64,000 nucleotides of DNA from Rhizobium etli_C (GCF_014198605.1 NZ_JACIHU010000001.1), one strand, 5' to 3'. Positions 9,367 to 18,498 are shown, numbered from the stretch's first letter. A program made the numbers and translations. The notes: generated by a model not told the origin, from the letters alone.

Positions 9367-10045
9367 TTCAACCGATTTCTTTCGTTCATCGCAGGCAGCC
9401 GGCGCCGGCGCCGGGCAGACCGTTGATGTATTCATTCGAGGCGAGCGATCCCGCGGCGAGCTCCATGGCTCCTTTGCCCGCGTCGCATCCAGCCCATTGG
9501 CCTTTTCCGAAAGGCCGAATTTTCAGCATGTCATCTAGAACCACCCGGCTCCCGGCATGGCCCGACTGCAATCTGCCTGGCATTCCTTTGGCAGGCGCGG
9601 CATCCGCCTTCCTGCCCATATTGCTTTCGTAAACAGCAAATGTGACGAAACCAGTATCGGCTTCTCCGCCAAAGCAGCGCCGCTCAGGCGCGTGGGTCGA
9701 AAAAACCGGCATTGGATGAATCGACAACTTCATTGCAAGGTCGGGTCTGCCGCCGGAACAGCCTCGTTCAAAAAGCGAAACGGCCGCAATCGAACGACTG
9801 TCGCCAATCGCGTCGCATGATCTGTTGTTGCCGGAAAAAAATCGACCCATGCTACTCTTTACACGCACCTTCAGTCTGCCGTCTCGTCGCCTGCCAATAG
9901 CGCTGCGCCCTCTTTGTGGCGGGAAATAGACAAAATCGCCCCGCCGCCACCATATGCCAACCGTCGTAAAAAAGTGTTGCTGAATCGTCACAAATTCGGC
10001 GCGGGAATAGTATGAATAAGTATGATTAACGGGCGCCAAAATAGA
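9367..10045. other. Intergenic region upstream of exoR
   Basis: 679 bases with no credible gene. A 217-residue minus-strand reading frame crosses it and overlaps the exoR start, but it has no ribosome-binding site or recognisable protein character. The region presumably holds the exoR promoter; I could not assign -35/-10 boxes with confidence. Confidence 0.5.
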
Positions 10046-10068
10046 AGAGCCCGGCAGGGCCGGGCTCT
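10046..10068 (-). terminator. Terminator after the FadL-type porin gene
   Basis: Perfect 9-bp inverted repeat (AGAGCCCGG / CCGGGCTCT) with a 5-base loop, 20 bases beyond the porin stop. It is followed on the minus strand by TCTATTTT. Confidence 0.75.
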
Positions 10069-10088
10069 CAATTCTTCAAACCGGAGTA

Positions 10089-11354
10089 TTAGAACTTAAC
10101 CTTTAGGCTCGTCGACAGTGCAGTGACGAGATCGTTTCCAAAGGAATAGGAGACATCATCTCCGTATGTGACGCCGCCCTGGGTCACAACGCCCGACGAA
10201 CCGCTCGTCAACAGACCCACGGCGCCGGCGATGCGCCATTCGATATGTTCGGTCGGCGTATAGGCTGCGCCGACACCCAGCGTCCAGCTGTCCGTCTGGG
10301 CGCCATAGCCGTGGCTGGTGCCGCGGTCCCATGTCAGGCTGACCGCGCCGGCCCACTGATCGTTGAACTTGTGGCCCACGCCGCCGGAGATGGTCCAGCC
10401 GTCACGATAGAGAAGGTCGAGCGAAGTGAGTTCCGTAGCGCCGCCCGCTGTGCAGGCGGCCAGGCCCTTTGTCGATTTCGGGCAGAAAGCCACGGACTGG
10501 AGGACGCTCCAGTTCGTCCACTTGACCGATCCGAAGGCGAGCCAATCCGGAGCGATGCCGCTCTGCAGTTTCAGTTCAAGCGAATCGGGCGCTTCGGCGG
10601 AACCGAAAACCGGTGTGACCAGACCTCCAAATGTCGGCACAACTGGAACCTGACGGAGATCAACAGTGCCGGTCAGATTATCGTACTTGACGCGGCTGTT
10701 ATAGACGAGGCTCGCGCGCATCGCATATTCCGGAATCTCGTAAGCCAGACCGGCGCGCCAGCCCCAGCCGCTATCATCGAGATCGAGGCGGCCAATGCCG
10801 GTGCCGATGCCGAGACCAATCGGAACCGTAGACACCAGGCGCTCCTTGAAGCCCTCGACTTCCTGATAGAAGGCGCCGCCGATGAAGCGAAGCTGTCCGG
10901 GGCCGACGTCAAAGCGATAGGAGCAAGTACCGCCGTAGTTGCGGGTTTTGATCTCCGTCTCGATATTGTTGTTGGCGCCAGCCCAGTTCAAACCGGGATC
11001 GGAATGCCCGCCGAAGGGCTCGGAATAGTCGACAAGGCAGTCGACCGTATCTGCGAAGCCGGCTTTGAAGCCGATATAGGGAATGGTGTAATTCGACGTC
11101 TCGTCGGCGGTGTCCGAACGGGTGTTGAGATTGCCACCGCCAGTTAAGACGGAGGTATTCGTGTCACGGACGTCCTTCAGCTTGCGCTGCGGTGTGACGT
11201 AGGTCACACCCGACTGAAACGAGAAAGGCGACGTATCGAACAGCTGATCGATATTGTAGCCGCCGCGCTCCAGGCCGCCGGCGAGGGCCGGCGATGCAAG
11301 CGACGAAAGAAGAACGAGCGACGTTACGCCCTTGGAAAACCTACGCGATGCCAT
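10089..11354 (-). CDS. OmpP1/FadL-family outer membrane transporter
   Basis: 421-residue outer-membrane beta-barrel of the FadL family, which takes up hydrophobic compounds such as long-chain fatty acids. A signal peptide is present (GVTSLVLLSSLASPALA), followed by GGLERGGYNIDQLFD at the mature N-terminus. The family-typical motif MRASLVYNSRVKYD lies mid-protein, alternating beta-strand segments fill the rest, and the chain ends in a terminal Phe (SLKVKF), the usual sorting signal. The ATG at 11354 has GGGGGAGA just upstream; the longer reading frame to 11489 would bury the signal peptide. About 120 bases upstream lie two palindromes (see 11464-11489). Confidence 0.9.
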   Translation of the reverse strand: MASRRFSKGVTSLVLLSSLASPALAGGLERGGYNIDQLFDTSPFSFQSGVTYVTPQRKLKDVRDTNTSVLTGGGNLNTRSDTADETSNYTIPYIGFKAGFADTVDCLVDYSEPFGGHSDPGLNWAGANNNIETEIKTRNYGGTCSYRFDVGPGQLRFIGGAFYQEVEGFKERLVSTVPIGLGIGTGIGRLDLDDSGWGWRAGLAYEIPEYAMRASLVYNSRVKYDNLTGTVDLRQVPVVPTFGGLVTPVFGSAEAPDSLELKLQSGIAPDWLAFGSVKWTNWSVLQSVAFCPKSTKGLAACTAGGATELTSLDLLYRDGWTISGGVGHKFNDQWAGAVSLTWDRGTSHGYGAQTDSWTLGVGAAYTPTEHIEWRIAGAVGLLTSGSSGVVTQGGVTYGDDVSYSFGNDLVTALSTSLKVKF

Positions 11355-11695
11355 TGTGTCTCCCCCACTCCAGCAATTGATGTGACGCCACTCTAGTAAG
11401 TGATCGCCTGACATGGCAACGCGCCCCACGCCAGCGCTGTCGGGCATTGCAGTGGCCAACTTACGTAAAGAAATTGACGGACACGTCAAAAAATCTGGTT
11501 AATAAAATTTTATTCCGAAACCATCGGGTTTCAGCCTGGCTTTTGGGTTTTCATTCCAAACATTGCGGAAGCTGTATCAATCCGACAACAGTGGCAGTTT
11601 TCGCCCGCCGGATGCCGGTAGAGCCACAATCCACAGGCCGAGCGCCTGAAATCAGCCGCTTTCAGGACCGAATCACGTGGGCGCCCGCAACGACA
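11355..11695. other. Intergenic region between valS and the FadL-type porin
   Basis: No gene. It is AT-rich around 11464-11520, with two operator-like palindromes described separately. No other structure was recognised. Confidence 0.5.
11464..11489. promoter_or_regulatory. Operator-like palindromes upstream of the FadL-type porin gene
   Basis: TTACGTAA is followed by the perfect 6-4-6 inverted repeat TTGACG-GACA-CGTCAA (11474-11489), 110-135 bases upstream of the porin ATG. Size and symmetry fit a dimeric repressor or activator site. The regulator is unknown. Confidence 0.45.
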
Positions 11696-11724
11696 AAAGA
11701 CGCGCCCGAGGCCGGGCGCGTCTT
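11696..11724 (-). terminator. Terminator after valS
   Basis: Inverted repeat with arms AAAGACGCGCCC and GGGCGCGTCTTT (near-perfect), followed on the minus strand by TTTTG. It lies 32 bases after the valS stop. Confidence 0.75.
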
Positions 11725-11755
11725 TGAAATAGCTTACCAAAATGGGCGACGAAAC

Positions 11756-14599
11756 TTACCCGGCTTCGCTCACCCTGGAAAGGGCGATCTTCAGGCTCGC
11801 CATCTGACCCTTCAGTTCCTCTAAACGCTCGCGCTCAGCCTCGACCACTTCGGGATTGGCATTGGCGACGAACTTCTCGTTGGAGAGCTTGCCGTCGATG
11901 CGCGACATCTCGCCTTCCATCTTGGCAATCGCCTTTTCGAGACGCGCCTTTTCGGCGGAAAGGTCGATCAGATTGCCGAGCGGCAGGCAGATGGTGGCCT
12001 CGGCGACGACGATCTGAGCTGCTCCCTTCGGCGCATCGTCGGCCAGCGATATCGCCTCGACACGCGCGAGCCGCTTGATGGCGGCGTCGTGGCGGAACAG
12101 CCGTTCGCGCGTCAGGTTGTTGGCCTTGACGACGACAAGCGGCGCCGTCGCCGACGGCGGCACGTTCATTTCAGCGCGCACCGAGCGGATGCCGGAGACG
12201 AGGTCGATCAGCCAGTTGATCTCGTCGGCCGCGGCGTCATCGGCATAGGAGGGCGCCGGCCATTCGGCATGGCAGACCAGCGTGTCGCGCTCTTTGCCCT
12301 CGCCTGCGGTATGCGCCCAGAGCTCTTCCGTCATGAAAGGCATGAAGGGATGCAGCAGCTTGTAGATCTCTTCGAGGATATAGGCGCTGCAGGCCTGGGC
12401 TTCGGCCTTGGCGCCCGCATCCTCGCCGTTGAAGACCGGCTTCAGAAGCTCGAGATACCAGTCGCAGACCTCGTTCCAGACGAAACGGTAAAGCGCGCCG
12501 GCCGCATCGTTGAAGCGGAAGGCTTCGAGCGCTTCCGTAACGTCACGTTCCGTACGGGCAAGTTCCGTCAGGATCCAGCGGTTGATGGTGAGTTCGGCCG
12601 CCTCCGGCACGAAATGCGGATCGCTCCTGGCGCCATTCATCTCGGCAAAGCGCGTGGCGTTCCAGAGCTTGGTGCCGAAATTGCGGTAGCCGGCGATACG
12701 GGCCGGATCGAGCTTCACGTCGCGGCCCTGTGCGGCCATGATCGCCAGGGTGAAGCGCAGCGCGTCGGCGCCGTATTCGTCGATCAGTTCCAGGGGGTCG
12801 ATGACGTTGCCTTTCGACTTCGACATCTTCTGCCCGTTCTTGTCGCGCACCAGCGCGTGAATGTAGACGGTATGGAAGGGTTCGACGGGATCGCCATTGT
12901 CGTCCTTCATGAAATGCAGACCCATCTGCATCATGCGAACGACCCAGAACGGGATAATATCGAATCCGGTGACCAGAACATTCGTCGGGTAATAGCGTGC
13001 AAGTTCCGGCGTCTCCTCGGGCCAGCCGAGCGTCGAGAAAGGCCAGAGCGCAGAAGAGAACCATGTGTCGAGCACGTCCTCGTCACGCGTCAGGATTTCG
13101 CCGGGCTTGAAGTTTTCGAGCAGGTCCTCGACATAGGCCTTCATCGGCCCTTCGTGCGAGAGGTAATGCTGGATCGCCGCCTGCAGCGCCTCTTCCTCGG
13201 TCTTTTCGACGAAGACCTGACCGTCGGGACCATACCATGCGGGAATCTGATGCCCCCACCAGAGCTGGCGCGAAATGCACCACGGCTCGATGTTCTCCAG
13301 CCAATTGAAATAGGTGTTTTCCCAGTTCCTGGGAATAAACCGGGTTCTTCCCTCGCGAACGGAATCCAGGGCGGGCTGCCCCAATGTCTTGTTGTCGACA
13401 AACCATTGTTCCGTTAGTCGCGGCTCGATCGGCACGCCGCCTCGGTCACCATGCGGGACCATATGCTTATGCGGTTCGATCTTGTCGAGGAGGCCGGCCT
13501 CTTCGAAGATCTCGACGATGACCTTGCGCGCATAGAAACGGTCCTGCCCTTCCAGGCGGTCCCAGGCGCCGTGGAGTGCGGCCGGATTGTCGAGGCCCTC
13601 GAGGAAATCCTCATTGTCCTTGATTGCAATGGTGCCGTCGACGTTCATGACGTTGATGGCGCGCAGCTTGGCGCGCTTGCCGACGTCGAAGTCATTGAAA
13701 TCATGGGCCGGTGTGACCTTCACCGCGCCTGTGCCGGCCGTCGGATCCGCATAGGAATCGGTGACGATCGGAATCTTGCGGCCGACGATCGGCAGGATGA
13801 CATGTTTGCCGACGATCGGTTTGTACCGCTCGTCTTCGGGGTTCACGGCAACGCCGGTATCGCCGAGCATCGTTTCCGGCCGCGTCGTCGCGACGACGAT
13901 ATAGTCACGCGTCTCGAATTCGGTCGGCTTGCCTTCCTCGTCGAAAGCAATCGGGTATTGATAAGTGACACCCGGCTCGAGGGGATAACGCAGATGCCAG
14001 AGATGGCCCTTCACCTCGTGCTGCTCGACCTCCATGTCGGAGATCGCCGTCAGCAGCTTCGGGTCCCAATTGACGAGGCGCTTGTCCTTGTAGATCAGGC
14101 CTTCCTTATAGAGCGTAACGAAAACCTCGAGAACCGCCTGTGACAGTCCTTCATCCATGGTGAAGCGTTCGCGGGACCAGTCGCAGGACGCGCCCAGGCG
14201 CTTCAGTTGGTTGAAGATCAGGCCGCCCGATTCCGCCTTCCACTCCCAGATCTTGTCGATGAAGGCTTCGCGGCCCATCTCACGGCGGCCCGGCAACTGC
14301 TGTTCCATCAGCTTGCGCTCGACGACCATCTGGGTGGCGATGCCGGCGTGATCCATGCCCGGCTGCCAGAGCACGTCCTTGCCGCGCATGCGCTCGAAGC
14401 GCACCAGGATGTCCTGCAGCGTGTTGTTCAGTGCGTGCCCCATGTGCAGCGAACCGGTGACGTTCGGCGGCGGGATCACGATACTGAAGGTCTCGGCCCC
14501 GGGCTTGGCGTTCGTGCCGGCGCGGAAGGCATCCGCTTCATCCCATTTGGCGGCGATTTTCGGTTCGACGGCAGCGGAATCATAGGTCTTGTCGAGCAT
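11756..14599 (-). CDS. valS: Valyl-tRNA synthetase
   Basis: 947-residue class I synthetase for tRNA-Val. The HIGH motif is in NVTGSLHMGHAL near residue 53. The editing (CP1) domain contains TRPETMLGDTGVAVNP, and the KMSKS motif is GQKMSKSKGNVIDP near residue 592. The chain ends in an anticodon-binding domain and the C-terminal coiled-coil arm (SAEKARLEKAIAKMEGEMSR) typical of ValRS. ATG 14599 gives MLDKTYDSAAVEPK. A terminator (14665-14698) separates it from popZ upstream. Confidence 0.98.
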   Translation of the reverse strand: MLDKTYDSAAVEPKIAAKWDEADAFRAGTNAKPGAETFSIVIPPPNVTGSLHMGHALNNTLQDILVRFERMRGKDVLWQPGMDHAGIATQMVVERKLMEQQLPGRREMGREAFIDKIWEWKAESGGLIFNQLKRLGASCDWSRERFTMDEGLSQAVLEVFVTLYKEGLIYKDKRLVNWDPKLLTAISDMEVEQHEVKGHLWHLRYPLEPGVTYQYPIAFDEEGKPTEFETRDYIVVATTRPETMLGDTGVAVNPEDERYKPIVGKHVILPIVGRKIPIVTDSYADPTAGTGAVKVTPAHDFNDFDVGKRAKLRAINVMNVDGTIAIKDNEDFLEGLDNPAALHGAWDRLEGQDRFYARKVIVEIFEEAGLLDKIEPHKHMVPHGDRGGVPIEPRLTEQWFVDNKTLGQPALDSVREGRTRFIPRNWENTYFNWLENIEPWCISRQLWWGHQIPAWYGPDGQVFVEKTEEEALQAAIQHYLSHEGPMKAYVEDLLENFKPGEILTRDEDVLDTWFSSALWPFSTLGWPEETPELARYYPTNVLVTGFDIIPFWVVRMMQMGLHFMKDDNGDPVEPFHTVYIHALVRDKNGQKMSKSKGNVIDPLELIDEYGADALRFTLAIMAAQGRDVKLDPARIAGYRNFGTKLWNATRFAEMNGARSDPHFVPEAAELTINRWILTELARTERDVTEALEAFRFNDAAGALYRFVWNEVCDWYLELLKPVFNGEDAGAKAEAQACSAYILEEIYKLLHPFMPFMTEELWAHTAGEGKERDTLVCHAEWPAPSYADDAAADEINWLIDLVSGIRSVRAEMNVPPSATAPLVVVKANNLTRERLFRHDAAIKRLARVEAISLADDAPKGAAQIVVAEATICLPLGNLIDLSAEKARLEKAIAKMEGEMSRIDGKLSNEKFVANANPEVVEAERERLEELKGQMASLKIALSRVSEAG

Positions 14600-14664
14600 T
14601 TTCTGACCAATTTCGAGGTTCGAGGATGGGCGTTTGTAAACAGGATGGCCACGGCCAAGTCAAT

Positions 14665-14698
14665 AAAAAAGCCGCCCCGGAGACCGGAGCGGCTTTTC
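14665..14698 (-). terminator. Terminator between popZ and valS
   Basis: Near-perfect GC-rich hairpin (GCCGCTCCGG / CCGGGGCGGC on the minus strand) followed by six Ts. It lies 19 bases after the popZ stop and about 65 bases before the valS start, so valS is probably transcribed from its own promoter or by read-through. Confidence 0.8.
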
Positions 14699-14716
14699 CA
14701 GGAAAAAGCAATCCGA

Positions 14717-15580
14717 TCAGCGGCGCGGGCCGCGCGCCACGCGTTCGATTTCCTCGCGCACCAAGCGCTCGACCAGCGTCGGCAGATTATCATCAAGCCA
14801 TTCGCGCAGCATCGGGCGCAGCATATCCTCGGCGATTTCGTCCAGCGAGCGGCGTTCCGCACCGTCGATCGCCGCGGCAAGCTCCTCGAAGGAGCGGCTG
14901 ATCTGCAGGCCGGCATCTTCCGAAAGCAGCGTCGGCTGGACCTCCTCGACGACGCTCGGCAGAAAACGCTCGGCCGACGAACCAGCGGGTTCCAAAGCCG
15001 GCGGCGGCGGTTCGACGGCGGCCGCAGGCGCGGCGACCCGCGGCGTTTCGACAAAGGCCGGCTCGGTTGGCTGCGGGGGCGCAACAGGGGGAACGGTTGC
15101 GGCGGCGGCCGGGAAAACAGACTGTGCCGGCTGCGGCTGCGGGGCTGCGGTGCGCGGCGGTTCCGCCATCACGGTAGGCTGCGGTTCGGGCTGGCGGAAG
15201 CCGCTCGGAATTTCGCGCAGGGCCTGGCCGGCCTGCACGGCGCTGCGCTCGGAAGCGGCACGCACACGGGCGGCGACATCGGCAAGCGACAGCGCGCGAG
15301 CCGGCGCTTCCGTCTCGGGGGCAGTGCCGGCTGAATTGGCGGCGACAAAACGCGGATCGGAAGAGCGCATGGCCGGTTCGGGAAACTCCACGCCGGCATA
15401 GGTGTCATCGACCGTCAGATGGATCTCGGAGCCGTTTACGTCCTCATCGGCGCCGTAAACCGGCGGCAGGGATGCGGAAATCGCCTTGCCGGCACCGGGT
15501 TCATTGCTTTCGATGATCTGGCGGATGGACGCCAGAATTTCTTCCATGGACGGTTCACGCGCTACACTTGGCTGAGCCAT
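14717..15580 (-). CDS. popZ: Polar organizing protein PopZ (DUF2497)
   Basis: 287-residue PopZ homologue. PopZ self-assembles into a polymeric matrix at the cell pole, anchors the ParB-origin complex and recruits polar signalling proteins; in Agrobacterium it marks the growing pole. The N-terminal partner-binding helix is obvious (PSMEEILASIRQIIE). A long Pro/Ala-rich disordered linker follows (about residues 40-200). The conserved C-terminal oligomerisation block has FEELAAAIDGAERRSLDEIA and LREWLDDNLPTLVERLVREE. The linker is longer than in the ~177-residue Caulobacter protein, as usual in Rhizobiales. ATG 15580. Confidence 0.93.
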   Translation of the reverse strand: MAQPSVAREPSMEEILASIRQIIESNEPGAGKAISASLPPVYGADEDVNGSEIHLTVDDTYAGVEFPEPAMRSSDPRFVAANSAGTAPETEAPARALSLADVAARVRAASERSAVQAGQALREIPSGFRQPEPQPTVMAEPPRTAAPQPQPAQSVFPAAAATVPPVAPPQPTEPAFVETPRVAAPAAAVEPPPPALEPAGSSAERFLPSVVEEVQPTLLSEDAGLQISRSFEELAAAIDGAERRSLDEIAEDMLRPMLREWLDDNLPTLVERLVREEIERVARGPRR

Positions 15581-15884
15581 ATCTATCCCCGTTATCCCAA
15601 AACAACGACCGGATGGTGTGGAGCGTTCATCCGAATCACCACGACCTTAGAATACCCCAGACGTGAAAAAAATCATCGCGAATCAAATGAATGCGGCCAT
15701 GCACAGTTTTGTTACCCAATGATTGCTGACGCAATTCGCGACCACGGCGTCAGGATAAATGATGTTTGTGAAGGGTTTCCGGCAGCGCCAACGAATCCGC
15801 CCGGAAATCGGAATCGATCCTGAGGGCGGATGCGCCGATTCAAGCTGTCACAGCGTCCTTTGCACGCCTGAAAGCGGCGCGCAA
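15581..15884. other. Intergenic region between the methyltransferase gene and popZ
   Basis: About 300 bases without a credible gene. In Sinorhizobium I recall tolC occupying this position; no TolC-like reading frame is visible here. Bases ~15798-15845 contain a diverged copy of the palindromic repeat also seen at 38848-38890. Confidence 0.5.
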
Positions 15885-15910
15885 CAAAAACGGGCGCCAT
15901 CGGCGCCCGT
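15885..15910 (-). terminator. Terminator after the isoaspartyl methyltransferase gene
   Basis: Hairpin ACGGGCGCC-ATC-GGCGCCCGT (15890-15910) followed on the minus strand by a T-run. It lies 28 bases past the stop codon. Confidence 0.75.
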
Positions 15911-15937
15911 CGCTGAAATTCACCGAGGAGAACAGCG

Positions 15938-16600
15938 TCAGAAAACGAATTCGCGCGCCTTGGCAAAACCCGGCAGCGGCTTGACCGAAGCGTTGAAGAA
16001 GACATTCTCCGAAATGGCGCCGCGCTCGGCGACGAAGACTTTGGCGCGGGCTGCATTGCCATGACCTTCGACCGTGACCAGACGGCCGCCATCGCGCAAT
16101 TGACCGAGAAGAGCGGCCGGAACTTCCTCGACCGCGCCATTGATGAAGATCAGATCATAGGGAGCGCCGGCAGCGTAGCCCTTTTCGAGCGGGCCGGTCA
16201 CGACTTCCACCTTGCCGTAGCCGGCAAGCTTTGCCTTCGCCTCGGCGGCCAGCGCCTCGTCGCATTCGAGCGCGATGACGGAGCCGGCGATGATCGACAG
16301 CAGCGCCGATGTGTAACCGGTGCCGCAGCCGACTTCGAGAACGAAATCATCCTTGCTGATGGCCGCCAGTTGCAGCAGCTTGGCGAGTGGCGAAGCCTCC
16401 ATCAGGAAGCGGGCAGGCTTGGCCGGTGAGGCAGCTGAGATCTCGACGTCGTTGTCGACATAGGCCAGAAGCTTTGCCTTCTCCGGCACGAAAGCCTCAC
16501 GCGGCACCGTGAGAAACGCCGTCAGCACGGAATGCGAGGTAACGTCCGTCGTGCGAACCTGGTTGTCGACCATCTTTGCGCGCGCTGCTTCGAAATCCAT
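15938..16600 (-). CDS. Protein-L-isoaspartate O-methyltransferase family protein
   Basis: 220-residue SAM-dependent methyltransferase of the PIMT (Pcm) family, which repairs or tags isoaspartyl residues. The conserved start MVDNQVRTTDVTSHSVLTAF and the PREAFVP motif are present. SAM-binding motif I is VLEVGCGTGYTSALL near residue 82, followed by ALECDE and DLIFINGAVEEVP. There are two adjacent ATGs (16603 and 16600); the second sits better relative to GAGAGGA. The alphaproteobacterial branch often lacks parts of the classical substrate site, so true repair activity is uncertain. A terminator follows directly. Confidence 0.88.
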   Translation of the reverse strand: MDFEAARAKMVDNQVRTTDVTSHSVLTAFLTVPREAFVPEKAKLLAYVDNDVEISAASPAKPARFLMEASPLAKLLQLAAISKDDFVLEVGCGTGYTSALLSIIAGSVIALECDEALAAEAKAKLAGYGKVEVVTGPLEKGYAAGAPYDLIFINGAVEEVPAALLGQLRDGGRLVTVEGHGNAARAKVFVAERGAISENVFFNASVKPLPGFAKAREFVF

Positions 16601-16809
16601 CATGTCCTCTCGCTCTTGAAAAGCGGTTCCTGTCCCCCGTCTCTTAATCCCCGACACGGATGCTTTCAAGGCTTGGCTGCGGTCGGCGAGAAGAATCCGG
16701 CGGACGCCTCTTTCGCGCCACAGCAGGGACAAGACGCTGCAGCCCAAACGTGGAATCCCTTGCCCCTTCATGGTATGATTTGCAGCGGAGGAAATAGGAG
16801 GAGCAGGCC

Positions 16810-16911
16810 ATGTCTGCGATTTTCGAATATCTCACGCTGTTCGATTTCTTCATCCTCGCAGCGCTCATCGGCATCGTCTGCTGCGGGCTGCTGGACGGTG
16901 AAGCGACCTGA
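16810..16911 (+). CDS. Small membrane protein, 33 residues
   Basis: Too short for normal gene callers. The reading frame MSAIFEYLTLFDFFILAALI continues through a hydrophobic stretch GIVCCGLLDGEAT to a stop. One transmembrane helix is expected. It is preceded by purine-rich GGAGGAAATAGGAGGAG, a strong ribosome-binding region 5-18 bases before the ATG. It is divergent from the methyltransferase gene. No family recognised; the RBS and membrane-like composition are the evidence. Confidence 0.5.
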   Translation: MSAIFEYLTLFDFFILAALIGIVCCGLLDGEAT

Positions 16912-17071
16912 GGAGCGCGCGCTCCTGCATGGCCCGGACGGCGCCGGCCACAATCTCATGCGGGCGGAGGCGTGCTGCGCACGCCGCTTGAAAATAAGCT
17001 GGAGCGAGCGACGCGCGATCGTCTCGAAATTATCGAGGTTTCGCAATCATTTATCCGCAGTGGGGAGATAT

Positions 17072-17145
17072 TGGAGGCCTCGCCCGGAATTGAACCGGGG
17101 TACAAGGATTTGCAGTCCTCTGCGTCACCACTCCGCCACGAGGCC
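17072..17145 (-). tRNA. tRNA-Cys (anticodon GCA)
   Basis: Cloverleaf on the minus strand: acceptor GGCCTCG pairs with CGAGGCC, discriminator T and encoded CCA at 17074-17072, anticodon loop CTGCAAA, T-arm GGTTCAATTCC. 74 nucleotides including CCA. Discriminator U73 is characteristic of tRNA-Cys. Confidence 0.97.
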
Positions 17146-17403
17146 TCACGCGCTCATCATCTGAGCCGTGGCGAGCGTTTAGAATGATCGTAAGGAAATC
17201 GCAAGAGGGCATTTTGGAAAAACGCCATTCCGCGGCAGCCGAGAAGACCATTTTTCCATCCGGGCCAGGCGCCGCCCGGGCTGAAATTTCCTCTCGGCGA
17301 TCACGCCCTGTTTCGCACCAACCACAGCATTTGAACCAACTCTTAACTTGACTTCGAACGCCTACCCGCCATCTTCCGCCCCGGGAGGTATAGGAGCTGC
17401 TGT

Positions 17404-17742
17404 ATGAAGTGGGCTGCCCTCAAGTCAAATCAGGGACGTGCGGCGTATAATGCCGAAACCGGCGATCTCCGCGTAAAGTTCTCCGGTTCCGCGGCGGTAC
17501 GACATGCCGACATTCCGCCGCATGTCTACCAGAACCTGCTGGAAACGAACGATCCCCATTTCTATTACCAGTACTATATCGCGCCATCGCGCGTCTCGCC
17601 GGCTCGTCGAGGGCCGATCTCGATGGTCTCCTACGGACTGAAGCTCGTTCTGCTTCTGGTCGCCTGCAGCCTGTTGATGGCAACCGACCTCGATCCGGGC
17701 CATGACGTGATTTTCGAGGAAAGCCAACTGAGATCGAATTAG
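17404..17742 (+). CDS. KTSC-like domain protein with a C-terminal membrane helix
   Basis: 112 residues. The N-terminal ~60 residues resemble the small KTSC domain (AAYNAETGDLRVKFSG, then IPPHVYQNLL and a YYQYYIAP ending), although the name-giving signature is degenerate. A membrane segment YGLKLVLLLVACSLLMA follows at about residues 76-93. ATG 17404 has a GGGAGGTATAGGAG ribosome-binding region. No function is known. The KTSC assignment is by eye only. Confidence 0.65.
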   Translation: MKWAALKSNQGRAAYNAETGDLRVKFSGSAAVRHADIPPHVYQNLLETNDPHFYYQYYIAPSRVSPARRGPISMVSYGLKLVLLLVACSLLMATDLDPGHDVIFEESQLRSN

Positions 17743-17796
17743 AACCGCATGCGCCTGGATCCATGCGTCTCGATCCCGACAGGCTACAGGGCGCAA

Positions 17797-18084
17797 TCAG
17801 CCAACGATGCTGACCGTTGCAAGCGAGGTCCTGCTCCGGGAGCGGTAGCGGCGATCATCCCGGCCACGGTCGTTCTCGCCGTCGCGCTCATTGCGGCCGT
17901 TAAAATTGCGATAGTTGCGAGGCCCGCTATAGCCGCCGCCCTGGCCTTGGTCGATGACGCAGCCTTCCGGACGGCGGCAGATACCGCTGGCATCAAATCC
18001 GCGGCTGTCGACGGCCTGGGCGCCTGCGGAGCTTGCCGAAAGAATCGCCGCCGCTGACAGGACGACAATCAAGAACACCTTCAT
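17797..18084 (-). CDS. Small exported protein, 95 residues
   Basis: N-terminal signal peptide (MKVFLIVVLSAAAILSASSA-GAQA). The mature part has two cysteines (GICRRPEGCVIDQG) that could form a disulfide, then a Gly/Arg/Asn/Asp-rich low-complexity tail (NFNGRNERDGENDRGRDDRR). The ATG at 18084 follows GAGGTA. Function unknown; a periplasmic location is inferred from the signal peptide. Confidence 0.65.
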   Translation of the reverse strand: MKVFLIVVLSAAAILSASSAGAQAVDSRGFDASGICRRPEGCVIDQGQGGGYSGPRNYRNFNGRNERDGENDRGRDDRRYRSRSRTSLATVSIVG

Positions 18085-18180
18085 TACCTCACCCCGGACG
18101 ATCGTGGCGCGTTTGGAGCTCCATAGATCACGAATGCAAAAGGCGATCCACAGTTCCGCGGAGCTCTGCGGCGACCGCCG

Positions 18181-18498
18181 TCACCCGGCCGGCCCTCGCC
18201 GCCTGTGCCACCAGACGGCCAGCCGGCGCCGAAGCCGGCGCGCTATCGGAAGATCATGCGAGAGCACCAAGAGGCCCAGCGGCAGCATCCAAAAACCGAG
18301 GATCGGAAGAAAGCCCAGCAAGCCGCACAAGACCAGCGCCATGCCGATTGCCATCCGCCCGATGCGCGAACGCGGCATACCGATGCTGAAGGAGCCGAGC
18401 ATAAGCCTGTGGCTTGCGTGATCGATGCCGAAGCGCCGTGCCTGCACCCTGCGCTTCTCGCTGCCCTTGCTGTCCCGGAGATCATCCCTATTTGTCAT
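18181..18498 (-). CDS. Small integral membrane protein (PGPGW-type)
   Basis: 105 residues with two closely spaced membrane segments: RMAIGMALVLCGLLGFLPIL, then WMLPLGLLVLSHDLP. An Arg-rich C-terminus (RRLRRRLAVWWHRRR) follows. The layout and the GFLPILGFWMLPLGLL core resemble the putative transmembrane PGPGW family; function unknown. I prefer ATG 18498 (MTNRDDLRDSKG) to the ATG at 18522. Confidence 0.7.
   Translation of the reverse strand: MTNRDDLRDSKGSEKRRVQARRFGIDHASHRLMLGSFSIGMPRSRIGRMAIGMALVLCGLLGFLPILGFWMLPLGLLVLSHDLPIARRLRRRLAVWWHRRRGPAG

Noticed and set aside
9386..10039. 217-codon minus-strand frame upstream of exoR
   Set aside because: Overlaps the exoR start, lacks a ribosome-binding site and shows no domain or signal sequence.
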